DNA from: Psychrobacter sp. P11F6
GTDB taxonomy: Bacteria; Pseudomonadota; Gammaproteobacteria; Pseudomonadales; Moraxellaceae
Length of the DNA: 64,000 nt
Direction: 5' to 3'
Assembly: GCF_001435295.1 (NCBI RefSeq)
Contig: NZ_CM003594.1
Coordinates: 2,356,001-2,420,000 of the forward strand
The notes below the pieces were generated by a model. It saw nothing but the letters and a program-made list of their open reading frames with translations, was not told the origin of the DNA and ran no database searches. A program made the position numbers and the translations under genes. Below are positions 16,446 through 24,118 of this stretch, piece by piece. Numbering within the stretch: the stretch's first letter is position 1; the number at the start of each line of letters is the position of its first letter.

Positions 16446-19118
16446 ATGCTACGCTTGACCAATACCGTGCTGCCTATGCACCCTGATCGGCTCTATGCCA
16501 GTGAAGGCAGCACTCAAGCGCCCTATCCGAGCGCTCGCCAAGAAGTCAATGCTCATCGTGCGTGGCAAGATAAGCTCATGCATAGCGCTGATGAAGCCGA
16601 TATCATTGCTCAACTCAACCCCAATGGTAATTGCCAATACCAGCAGCATGGTATCGACACTTATGTGCTACATGTTTATATCCATGAGCGGCATCACCCT
16701 CCCTTTACGCCATTAACCAATCTCATCGGTAGCCCTCTGACCTTGAGCTTTGATATTCCAAGTGGCCTAAGCTTTCGTCATCTGTATATAACGGCTGTGC
16801 ATCAGCTAGATCATGATGGCAGCTACGGCTATTATCGCTTGCTCGCCCAGCCCATCACTTATCGCCTGCATCAGCATATACGCGGTCATATTGATACTCA
16901 TTTGACCGTACAAGCGATGGTAGCAGAGCGCACGGCTACGCTGGATATAGAAATCATCGATGACAGTAACAATGGTGAAGATTCTAACTGGTCACCAGCA
17001 CGCATGACCCAGTGGCAAATAAGCGACTGGACACATATTTGCAAGCGGCTCGCGCGTCAAGGGCTGACAGCCTATCTACGCCATGAGCAAACGGACGAGC
17101 ATAGTCCACCAAAGCTCGTTATTACATCGCATAGTCCAAGTGATAGCGATGGCATCAGCTTGAATATTGGCGCGCTGCGTTACCAGCAAGTGTTACATGA
17201 CCGTGTCGATGCACCAGTATTGGCATTGAGTGAGCAGGTCATCACCCAACCAAACTCAGTAACGATGCAGCGTTTTAATAGCAGCAGTGTTGCACACCCA
17301 ACGCAGTCCGCTGACGTTGCGATGAGCCGTAACCTTGATGACATAAGCCATTCGAATAACTACACACTCACATTAGACACGCCTGCTGCTTTTGCGCCAG
17401 TAACAGATACTGAAACCATAGACGAAGCAACCATCGTGGCAAACAGTCATCAAAGTCAATATAGCGTCTATCATGCTCTAGCCCATGCTACGGATTTGAG
17501 TGTTGCTGATACCTTTATACTTGTCGATCACAGTGCGCTCAATCAGCACTACCGTGCTACCCATATCGTGCATCTGGCTCGCAATAGTCTAGCGCATGTC
17601 ACAGGGCTAACCCAAAGCTCACGCCACCAACAGCGTCATGCGTCAACATTAGCAGCTGGCATTCATTTGACTCAGCTGCGCCTCATTACCGCTGATACCT
17701 CATGGGTCGGTCATCTATATAGCAGACATGCCCTACCGCCGATGACGGGTATCACCGAAATGCAAAATGAGATGGATAGCCGTAACCATATGACGCCCAC
17801 GCGCAGCTATTTACTGGATAGCCCTGCCCAGCCTATCAGTCGCCTTGAGGCTCAGGCTGGCGCGAACTACGGCACACACTTCACCCATAGAGCGGATGAC
17901 CAAACCCTCATGCAATCTATCGGCGATAGCGAGCATCTAATTAACACTGGCAGTTTATTGTCATCGACTCGCCCTAGCCTATTTGCCACGGATAACGCAC
18001 AAGCCATTGAAAGCGGCTATCGACATAAAGGGGACGCTACCCTAGCAGAATGGGTCACTGATCACCGTATAGAACAAGCCTACTCGCAACTTAACGTCGT
18101 TGATGGACAAATCGCTGCTAGCCTAAAGATGGGGATCATCAATCCAGCAAAAGACACCGCCAAGCGTCAAGGCATCAATGCGGCTACTAACGCTCAAATC
18201 AACATAAAATCAGGCGAAGCCCTCGTCTTCTCCACTCAAGCACAAACCCACGCACAATCTGGACAGCACAACTACCAGCACCATACTCCCACTCTCACCC
18301 AAACTGGTCTTGGTGGTCAGCACTTAGCGGAACGCTTAACGCAATTGGCGACAGGGCTTGGACGTCATGTCAATGACCATAAAGCGATTAAGACGCAACT
18401 TGAAACTATCGCAGAGGAACAGCAAACCAAAACCCATCAAACAATGCCATTCGCGTTAATCGATAGCGCAGCAGACAGCAGCTATGTCAGTGACGATACA
18501 CTGATTCACAGAAGCATGGGTGAGATGGCCTCCACCACGCAGCAAGATATGGTGATCAGTAGTGGAGAGAGTCATAACCAGGTCAGTAGCGAGTCTCTAA
18601 ATATCATAGCCGATGGTGAGTTTAGTATGACCAATGCCAAAGAGAATATCACCCTCTCTGCCCATACGGGTAAGCTTGAAGCCACTGCAAAGCAGGATGT
18701 GAACGTGGCGTCTTCGACCAAAGAGGTTGAGATAGTAGCGACGAATAAAATTACGCTGACGGCTGGTGGTGCGAGTATCACTTTGGATGGCGCAAATATT
18801 ACGATAGCGGCAAAGCAGTTTACGGAGAAAGGTGGTAAGCATACGAGGGCTGGTGGGGGGGTTGATAGTAGTTATTTATCGCGGCTACCTTTTGATAAGC
18901 TGCTAGAAAAAGAGTTTTTTGATGAGCAGGTGCAGTTTCTAAACACGGCAGGACTACCTATAAAAAACATTGATTACCATTTACTGGGTAAGAATCTAAA
19001 TATGAAAGCTAAGGTAAACGACGAAGGTAAAACCGTTAGAGCAGATACGGATACCAAATCAGAAAAGCTAGAAACTAAAATATTATTTAAATCTATCGAG
19101 GGTTTAAAAGACTTATAG
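16446..19118 (+). CDS. vgrG: T6SS spike protein VgrG with transthyretin-like C-terminal extension
   Basis: An 890-residue VgrG, the trimeric tip of the secreted spike. The gp27-like N-terminal portion (about 1-430) has the block PFTPLTNLIGSPLTLSFD. The region near 440-500 (SWVGHLYSRHALPPMTG, ISRLEAQAGANYGTHF) corresponds to the gp27/gp5 junction but diverges from the common VgrG sequence. The DUF2345-type beta-helix (about 575-795) contains IINPAKDTAKRQG, INIKSGEALVFSTQAQ and regular repeats such as KITLTAGGASITLDGANITI. The last 90 residues look like a transthyretin-like adaptor (FDEQVQFLNTAGLPIKNIDY, VNDEGKTVRADTD), a module that in other VgrGs binds the cargo effector. The next gene starts 10 bases downstream. 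Confidence 0.9.
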   Translation: MLRLTNTVLPMHPDRLYASEGSTQAPYPSARQEVNAHRAWQDKLMHSADEADIIAQLNPNGNCQYQQHGIDTYVLHVYIHERHHPPFTPLTNLIGSPLTLSFDIPSGLSFRHLYITAVHQLDHDGSYGYYRLLAQPITYRLHQHIRGHIDTHLTVQAMVAERTATLDIEIIDDSNNGEDSNWSPARMTQWQISDWTHICKRLARQGLTAYLRHEQTDEHSPPKLVITSHSPSDSDGISLNIGALRYQQVLHDRVDAPVLALSEQVITQPNSVTMQRFNSSSVAHPTQSADVAMSRNLDDISHSNNYTLTLDTPAAFAPVTDTETIDEATIVANSHQSQYSVYHALAHATDLSVADTFILVDHSALNQHYRATHIVHLARNSLAHVTGLTQSSRHQQRHASTLAAGIHLTQLRLITADTSWVGHLYSRHALPPMTGITEMQNEMDSRNHMTPTRSYLLDSPAQPISRLEAQAGANYGTHFTHRADDQTLMQSIGDSEHLINTGSLLSSTRPSLFATDNAQAIESGYRHKGDATLAEWVTDHRIEQAYSQLNVVDGQIAASLKMGIINPAKDTAKRQGINAATNAQINIKSGEALVFSTQAQTHAQSGQHNYQHHTPTLTQTGLGGQHLAERLTQLATGLGRHVNDHKAIKTQLETIAEEQQTKTHQTMPFALIDSAADSSYVSDDTLIHRSMGEMASTTQQDMVISSGESHNQVSSESLNIIADGEFSMTNAKENITLSAHTGKLEATAKQDVNVASSTKEVEIVATNKITLTAGGASITLDGANITIAAKQFTEKGGKHTRAGGGVDSSYLSRLPFDKLLEKEFFDEQVQFLNTAGLPIKNIDYHLLGKNLNMKAKVNDEGKTVRADTDTKSEKLETKILFKSIEGLKDL

Positions 19119-19128
19119 CGAGTATGAA

Positions 19129-20115
19129 ATGGCAACACTTAAATTCGATACTAATACAGTAAAAAATAGCTGTACCACTAAAACAATGCCGTGTAGCTAC
19201 ACATGGTCAATAGCTCAATATCAGTGTTTCGAGAAACTTACGACAAACTCGGATAAGAAATCTTCTACTATTCATTTAAAAGTAGTACAGGATGGCGAAG
19301 CAAGAGCGCGGCGAATAGCAGCGGTGTATGCTAAATTTTATTTGGAACATAGCGATGTCAATGGTGATAGACAGTTTAAAGGGCGTCATTTTTGGATGGG
19401 TCTTGGGGCGTTTGCCAGTAAGACTGTTGCTGATGCATTAGGGCATTGGTCAAGTGCTGCAGATGGCGGAGCTTTAGGTGTTGTATATAACTTTAAGCTC
19501 GGTAACTTTTGGCTATACCAAGATATCGCTGGATGGCATTTTGAATATAATCAATGTAGTACTAACTTTAGTACATGTATCAACCAACGCAATACTAACC
19601 ACTATATCCCAGAAGTTAAAAAAATGGTCTATGACTCACATGGGGCATATGATGTACTACCAAAAATTCGCAACCTCAGTGCAAGCCAATACATCAAACC
19701 TGCTTTTGATGCGACCAAAGAATTTGAAAGGTTACCATCTACAGATAGAGAACAAAGAAAAGTAGAACAAAAAATAAATCTTATGAAGCTTGCTAATCAC
19801 GAGCAGCGTGAAGTGCTACAAAAGATAATCTATCAGAAAAGTGGTTTTAAAGCAGGATTATGGCTAGCTGAAGTTGGAAGAGGAAAGGCATCTATTCCCG
19901 AAATCCAAATGGTCTATACTTCTAAAGCAGATACTGACGATTTAGACTTCAAGAATGTTGCACCACCAGATATTGAATTGGCTGATATTACTAAGAGAAT
20001 GAAGTGGATTACCAGTGTTGCTGACCAATATATCAAGCTTATGAACAATGATAGTACAAGAGCAAAAGTTGAGAGGGAGATGGTTAAAATAGCAGGTTGG
20101 ATTAATAAGACTTAG
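19129..20115 (+). CDS. Unrecognised probable T6SS cargo effector
   Basis: A 328-residue protein without an assigned family. It begins with a Cys-containing segment (NSCTTKTMPCSYTW, YQCFEKL), has a central block FWMGLGAFASKTVADALGHWS (about residues 87-107) and an aromatic stretch LGNFWLYQDIAGWHF, then a charged helical C-terminal half. The central block vaguely recalls DUF2515-type proteins found beside vgrG genes, but I cannot confirm this. No signal peptide is seen. Its position 10 bases after a VgrG with an adaptor-like tail and 8 bases before a lipoprotein gene is the usual cargo-immunity arrangement. A lipoprotein partner would suggest an envelope target. The effector role is inference from context. 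Confidence 0.6.
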   Translation: MATLKFDTNTVKNSCTTKTMPCSYTWSIAQYQCFEKLTTNSDKKSSTIHLKVVQDGEARARRIAAVYAKFYLEHSDVNGDRQFKGRHFWMGLGAFASKTVADALGHWSSAADGGALGVVYNFKLGNFWLYQDIAGWHFEYNQCSTNFSTCINQRNTNHYIPEVKKMVYDSHGAYDVLPKIRNLSASQYIKPAFDATKEFERLPSTDREQRKVEQKINLMKLANHEQREVLQKIIYQKSGFKAGLWLAEVGRGKASIPEIQMVYTSKADTDDLDFKNVAPPDIELADITKRMKWITSVADQYIKLMNNDSTRAKVEREMVKIAGWINKT

Positions 20116-20123
20116 GAACAACT

Positions 20124-21347
20124 ATGTTTAGATATAGGCTTTTTAAAACAGTATTACTAGCAGTTTCATTATCACTATCTACAATAGCTTGCAGCAAAAA
20201 CGATACAACAGGAAATACTATGCCGCCTCATGCTTATGTTTCAGTAGAAGAAAGCCCTGAAACCTTTAAAAAAAATAATGAGGACATTAAACAGTATTGG
20301 AGTTTTGATGATAATCCGCTCAATATTGGCAGCTTAGGCGTTACTTTTTACGAAATTAACTTTCCGTCTAACAATGGGACTGCGACTTTCAACTATCCTA
20401 ACATTCCATCACTTACTGTTGATAATGTTGGTATGACCTCAGGCTTCTATATTCATGATAAACCTAAACGAGGTATACAGTCGGTTCGAATTGATTTTTT
20501 CGTCCCTAACTCTCAAGGTAGCTATGCTGTTACGAAAAAAGATGCCTATGTCGCTGTGCAAAAACTGTTTAAACAGCTAGAAGAGCAAGGTTGGCAGAAC
20601 GATCGTCGTGTCACTAGTGCTCGTATATCTGTCCAAGATAGTTATGCTTATGTCACTGATGAGAATGTATCATCTAGCTTTCTAAACTATCAATACCCTC
20701 TAACCTTTGATCAGTTTAAACAGCTACCAAGCTTACAATTTTGGGATCTACGAAATGGTACTGATGTTTTTTTAGATATTACTATGCAATACCACTTTGA
20801 AGAAGAGATTAACAATTACGTCTATATGATCAGTTTAGATTTTAGCTCCGAAGAGATTCATATCAACAGCTATCTCAGTTATGACAACCCAAACGATACT
20901 ATGGAATCAGTTTTTATAGAAGCTTATCCAGACTTACCGCAAGCTAGACTATACGCTGAAACTCAAGCTTTAGAGATAGGCTTAGACGTTCAACAAGATC
21001 AACCCGACTACACCCTCCCTCTGATATTAGAGAAAACAGGCATCGACACCAGTAAGTTTATCTCTATTGACCCTTACAAAATAACTTATGAAGAGTTTAT
21101 GCAGCGTTCTGAGGCGGGTGAAGACATGACGCCTTATTATGAGAACCAGCCTACCGCTAAACCTGAAATTACTAGTCAAGCCAAAGGGCGTTGTCCAGCA
21201 AATCAGCCTTGCCCTAAGTCAGGCTACTGGTTCACTCAAGCAAAAGCGAACAGTCGTGCCTACTTTAAGCAAGACGACATCATGCCAGACTATCCCAATA
21301 ATAACTGGGGTGAAGTGATTTGGCAGTTTGACAGTTTGACAGTTTGA
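20124..21347 (+). CDS. Lipoprotein, probable immunity protein for the upstream effector
   Basis: A 407-residue predicted lipoprotein: signal peptide with lipobox LSTIAC (Cys near residue 23). The body has no motif I can name. The C-terminus carries CPANQPCPKSGYW, NSRAYFKQDDIMP and WGEVIWQFD, a combination of Cys-Pro, R-x-F and IWQ motifs that I associate with T6SS-linked immunity lipoproteins. RBS AGGAA precedes the ATG and the gap to the upstream gene is 8 bases. The last seven codons (QFDSLTV) are written by an 8-bp tandem array. Without it the frame would read QFDSEEG-stop, so the native tail seems to have been replaced by repeat expansion. Immunity function is inferred. Confidence 0.65.
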   Translation: MFRYRLFKTVLLAVSLSLSTIACSKNDTTGNTMPPHAYVSVEESPETFKKNNEDIKQYWSFDDNPLNIGSLGVTFYEINFPSNNGTATFNYPNIPSLTVDNVGMTSGFYIHDKPKRGIQSVRIDFFVPNSQGSYAVTKKDAYVAVQKLFKQLEEQGWQNDRRVTSARISVQDSYAYVTDENVSSSFLNYQYPLTFDQFKQLPSLQFWDLRNGTDVFLDITMQYHFEEEINNYVYMISLDFSSEEIHINSYLSYDNPNDTMESVFIEAYPDLPQARLYAETQALEIGLDVQQDQPDYTLPLILEKTGIDTSKFISIDPYKITYEEFMQRSEAGEDMTPYYENQPTAKPEITSQAKGRCPANQPCPKSGYWFTQAKANSRAYFKQDDIMPDYPNNNWGEVIWQFDSLTV

Positions 21348-21463
21348 CAGTTTGACAGTTTGACAGTTTGACAGTTTGACAGTTTGACAGTTTGACAGTT
21401 TGACAGTTTGACAGTTTGACAGTTTGACAGTTTGACAGTTTGACAGTTTGACAGTTTGACAGT
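21324..21463 (+). repeat. 8-bp tandem array, 17 perfect copies plus four bases
   Basis: The unit CAGTTTGA repeats 17 times exactly (21324-21459) and ends with CAGT. The unit length is not a multiple of three, and each reading frame meets TGA within every 24 bases. The array begins inside the last codons of the lipoprotein gene and ends before a terminator. Confidence 0.98.
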
Positions 21464-21493
21464 GAAGAAGGATAGTTTGTTATTATTTTACTT

Positions 21494-21516
21494 AAGCCAC
21501 CTTCGGGTGGTTTTTA
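21494..21516 (+). terminator. Intrinsic terminator with TTCG tetraloop
   Basis: CCACC-TTCG-GGTGG stem-loop preceded by AAG and followed by TTTTTA. The same 19-base core recurs at 22467-22489. Confidence 0.85.
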
Positions 21517-21519
21517 TAT

Positions 21520-21668
21520 TTATGACTCTCAAATCAAGCTCGAACTCCAATAGCAAACAGGACAACTACCAGTATCATCCTGCTACTTTGATGCAACTAG
21601 GGCTTGATAGAGAAGTAAATGACCACAGGGCAATTAATAAGGCATTATTAAACAGTAATAATAAATAG
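21520..21668 (+). pseudogene. vgrG fragment (degenerate DUF2345-linker remnant)
   Basis: The translated stretch DNYQYHPATLMQLGLDREV and NDHRAINKALL matches, with an internal deletion, the intact VgrG segment HNYQHHTPTLTQTGLGGQH...GRHVNDHKAIKTQL about 3.3 kb upstream. No start codon with a ribosome-binding site is seen, the frame lies after a terminator, and both ends of the domain are missing. I read it as the scar of a second vgrG module. The following immunity gene probably belonged to that module. Confidence 0.75.
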
Positions 21669-21741
21669 CAAGCCAATACCTACTAACAAATATCATTGAC
21701 ACTGATTAATATGTACAAATAAACATCTAAAGGATTACAAA

Positions 21742-22455
21742 ATGAGTCACTTTATTATTGATGAAGGATTTGATTATTTTTTAGAAAAATTCGGTCAACC
21801 TGATTGGCAACAACCGGTTGATCAAGCTACCTTAGATTATTATCGTGGAAAGTTACCTAGTAAACTTCTTTTTTATTGGCAGCATTTTGGTTTTTGTCGC
21901 TTTAAACAAGGGCTGTTTTGGATGGTTAATCCTGCTGATTATGAAGATGAATTAGCTATCTGGCTAGATGAAGAAATCACGCGGAAAGATAACTATTATG
22001 TGATCGCTCGTAGTGGCTTTGGCAAGCTCTACGTTTGGGGAGAAAAAACAGGTCATGCCTATACAATCACTCCGACTCGTGGTTGGGTATATCAAGAAGA
22101 AGGAGACAAAAAAGATATTGCAGAAGGGTACGCAGATAAAAAGTTAGAGCTATTTTTTGGTTTTAGTAAGCTAGATCATACAGATATATATGACAACAAC
22201 GACAAACCACTATTCAAACGCTGTATCAAGAAGTTTGGTGCACTTGATTATGATGAAATGTTTGGCTTCGTTCCCGCCCTTGCGATTAGTGACAATGCAT
22301 CTATCAAGAATGTTGATAAGATGAATATCTTTGTCCATCTCAATCTTTTACCCGACTTGATTGAAATTCAACATATTGACTTCGAACGCTTAGGACAAAT
22401 GGCTTTTGGTGTTGAAGATTCATCAAACTTGCCTGATTTAGATAGTTTAAAGTGA
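21742..22455 (+). CDS. GAD-like/Tdi1-type (DUF1851) T6SS immunity protein
   Basis: A 237-residue cytoplasmic protein. The N-terminal half has the GAD-like pattern: FGQPDWQQPV, then LDYYRGKLPSKLLFYWQHFGF and GLFWMVNPADYEDEL (about 16-75). The C-terminal half (YVIARSGFGKLYVWGEKTG, then KPLFKRCIKKFGALDYDEMFGFVPAL) matches the DUF1851 domain, which forms the C-terminal part of Tdi1, the immunity protein of the Tde1 DNase in Agrobacterium. No Tde1-like toxin lies next to it. RBS AAAGGA is in place and the frame is intact, so it may be a retained orphan immunity gene protecting against DNase-type toxins of competitors. The neighbours are a vgrG scrap upstream and an ankyrin-like scrap downstream. 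Confidence 0.8.
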   Translation: MSHFIIDEGFDYFLEKFGQPDWQQPVDQATLDYYRGKLPSKLLFYWQHFGFCRFKQGLFWMVNPADYEDELAIWLDEEITRKDNYYVIARSGFGKLYVWGEKTGHAYTITPTRGWVYQEEGDKKDIAEGYADKKLELFFGFSKLDHTDIYDNNDKPLFKRCIKKFGALDYDEMFGFVPALAISDNASIKNVDKMNIFVHLNLLPDLIEIQHIDFERLGQMAFGVEDSSNLPDLDSLK

Positions 22456-22466
22456 TTAATTACGAC

Positions 22467-22489
22467 TTAGCCACCTTCGGGTGGTTTAA
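22467..22489 (+). terminator. Second copy of the TTCG hairpin
   Basis: TAGCCACCTTCGGGTGGTTT is almost identical to the terminator at 21494, but only three T follow, so it may be weaker. It lies just after the stop of the Tdi1-like gene. Confidence 0.7.
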
Positions 22490-22499
22490 ATACAGATAC

Positions 22500-22658
22500 A
22501 CTATCTCAGCAAGTCTTACTCATATCAATGGCGTACCTAAGAGACTCAACCTTTTAAGGCTTATGGTAGACAAAGGTGGCAACGCAAATATTGATACAGG
22601 CAATAGCAAAATTTTAGAAAAGATTAAAAAATATAGAGCAGAAGAAGCAGTACCTTAA
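22500..22658 (+). pseudogene. Ankyrin-repeat-like gene fragment
   Basis: An open stretch ending at the stop at 22658 encodes HINGVPKRLNLLRLMVDKGG and NANIDTGNSKILEKI, which looks like the final ankyrin repeat of a longer protein (the LLL-DKGAN pattern). It continues in frame with a GTG at 22452, but that start overlaps the previous gene and runs through the hairpin, so it is unlikely to be a real start. Probably the 3-prime scrap of another immunity gene. Confidence 0.45.
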
Positions 22659-22714
22659 GAAATCTAAGACACTGCTTTTTATCTAAAATACCTCCACTCT
22701 TAAGCACTCATTAT

Positions 22715-23449
22715 TTAACTATTGTGCTTGGCTATCCAGTTTTGCATTTGCTCAATTTCAGGCTGCTGCGCGTTAATTACTTGTTGTGCCAATTGACGCA
22801 TTTCTTCATTTTTGCCATACTTTAGCTGTATCTTTGCCATATCTACTGCGCCAATATGATGCGGCAACATACCGCGAGCAAATGCCATATCTGGGTTAGG
22901 GTCAGCGATACCTGCCATCATTTCACTATGCATCGTATCCATACCTTTAGCATAAGCTGTCTGCATGGCTTCAGTATCAGACGTTGGCTCAGCAGCATCA
23001 GGATGGTTGGCAAGCCAGTTCTGCATTTGCTCAATTTCAGCTTTCTGAGCGTCAATAATCTCTTGTGCCAACTGACGCATTTCTGCATCCTTACCATACT
23101 TTAGCTGAATCTCTGCCATATCAACAGCACCCATATGATGACCGAGCATTCCTTGGGCAAAGGCAGCATCGGGATCGTTGTATGCCATGCCTGCCATCAT
23201 CTCATCATGCATCTTAGTCATAGAGTCGTTATACTCTCCATGCATGCCCGTCATCGCATCACCTGACATATCATGACCTACATGAGCATCCATCGCGCTA
23301 GTGTCGGTTGTAGCATTATTAACGGGAGCCGCTTTGTCTTTGACTGTAGCCTCTGTTACGTCATTCGTCGGCTGACAAGCGCTAAGCATCATCATGGCAC
23401 TAACACTAACTGCAAGCATGGCAAGACGTGAGTTTCTTATCATTTTCAT
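22715..23449 (-). CDS. DUF305-domain lipoprotein with two tandem domains
   Basis: A 244-residue predicted lipoprotein (lipobox near MLSAC, Cys about residue 25), expected in the periplasm. It contains two homologous DUF305 units: GHHMGAVDMAEIQLKYGKDA and PHHIGAVDMAKIQLKYGKNE, each followed by MRQLAQ and EIEQMQNW. Met- and His-rich segments around residues 55-90 suit copper binding. DUF305 proteins are often found with copper-resistance genes, and this gene lies downstream of a DUF411 gene and a CusR-type box. It is the last gene of the apparent leftward operon. A copper-chaperone or storage role is inferred. Confidence 0.85.
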   Translation of the reverse strand: MKMIRNSRLAMLAVSVSAMMMLSACQPTNDVTEATVKDKAAPVNNATTDTSAMDAHVGHDMSGDAMTGMHGEYNDSMTKMHDEMMAGMAYNDPDAAFAQGMLGHHMGAVDMAEIQLKYGKDAEMRQLAQEIIDAQKAEIEQMQNWLANHPDAAEPTSDTEAMQTAYAKGMDTMHSEMMAGIADPNPDMAFARGMLPHHIGAVDMAKIQLKYGKNEEMRQLAQQVINAQQPEIEQMQNWIAKHNS

Positions 23450-23574
23450 AGTAGGTCCTTAATTACGATCGTTTGGTAGTTATGGTTCATATAAAAACTG
23501 GCAAATCAGCTAAGATCCACCAGTTGGAAAAATCATTTAATTTATGTACTAAGAGGAGTGTGTTTTAAGGCTAT

Positions 23575-24042
23575 TTATTCTAATGCTTCGATCAGTGCCT
23601 GCATCTCTTGGATTTCACGTTTTTGTGCTTCGATGATGTCGTCAGCAAGTTGCTGTACTCTAGGGTCTTCTATATCGGCTCTTGAGCTGGTTAAGATCGC
23701 AATTGAATGATGCGGTATCATAGCCTGCATCCAATCCACTTGATCGACGGTTGCTTGAGATCTGACGCCCCAGATACCCACGGCAAACATCAGCACACTA
23801 AGACCATAAATCATTAAGTTGACCTTAGTTTTCTTGTACATATTGCTCATAAAGGCGAGCATAATCACTGCCATGCCTGCGCCCATATATAGCGCCATAT
23901 AGGCTCTGGTCTCACTAAAATAAATATGATCCCACTCATAAGTATTTTAGTACATCATGATATACATCACCACGGTAGACGTCAGAATCATGAGGGTGAA
24001 CTTTACGTAAGGGTTCATCTGTTTTTGCTCTGCATGATTCAT
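23575..24042 (-). pseudogene. DUF305 membrane protein interrupted by an in-frame stop
   Basis: Reading from the ATG at 24042 gives MNHAEQKQMNPYVKF and a membrane segment ending MYIMMY. A TAA follows at 23949-23947 (codon 32), after which the same frame continues NTYEWDHIYFSETRAYMALYMG and then a complete DUF305 unit (IPHHSIAIL, EIQEMQALIE) to 23575. Intact relatives have a leucine-like codon at this place; TAA is one base away from TTA. The downstream part alone (23575-23898) has no visible RBS. It is either a nonsense-mutated gene, a sequencing error, or re-initiated. Neighbours are copper-linked genes on both sides. Confidence 0.75.
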
Positions 24043-24118
24043 CAGTCAGTCTCCATCAATGCTGCTATCAGTACTACAATAAGTAGCTGAAATTTAAAAA
24101 ACTATCTAAAGTATTAAC

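Noticed and set aside
21324..21463. Could the regular repeats be a CRISPR array?
   Set aside because: The unit is only 8 bases, head-to-tail without spacers, and no cas genes are present. It is a simple tandem repeat.
21456..21668. A 70-codon frame starting in the 8-bp array as a real gene
   Set aside because: It begins inside the repeat, runs through the terminator hairpin and its only recognisable part is a vgrG scrap. Treated as a pseudogene fragment.
22452..22658. A 68-codon gene starting with GTG after the Tdi1-like gene
   Set aside because: The start overlaps the upstream stop, has no own ribosome-binding site and crosses the TTCG hairpin. Only the 3-prime ankyrin-like part is kept as a fragment.
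3584..22700. T6SS region as an integrative element with att sites
   Set aside because: No integrase and no repeat of the tRNA-Asn 3-prime end was seen at the right side, so no attachment sites are annotated.
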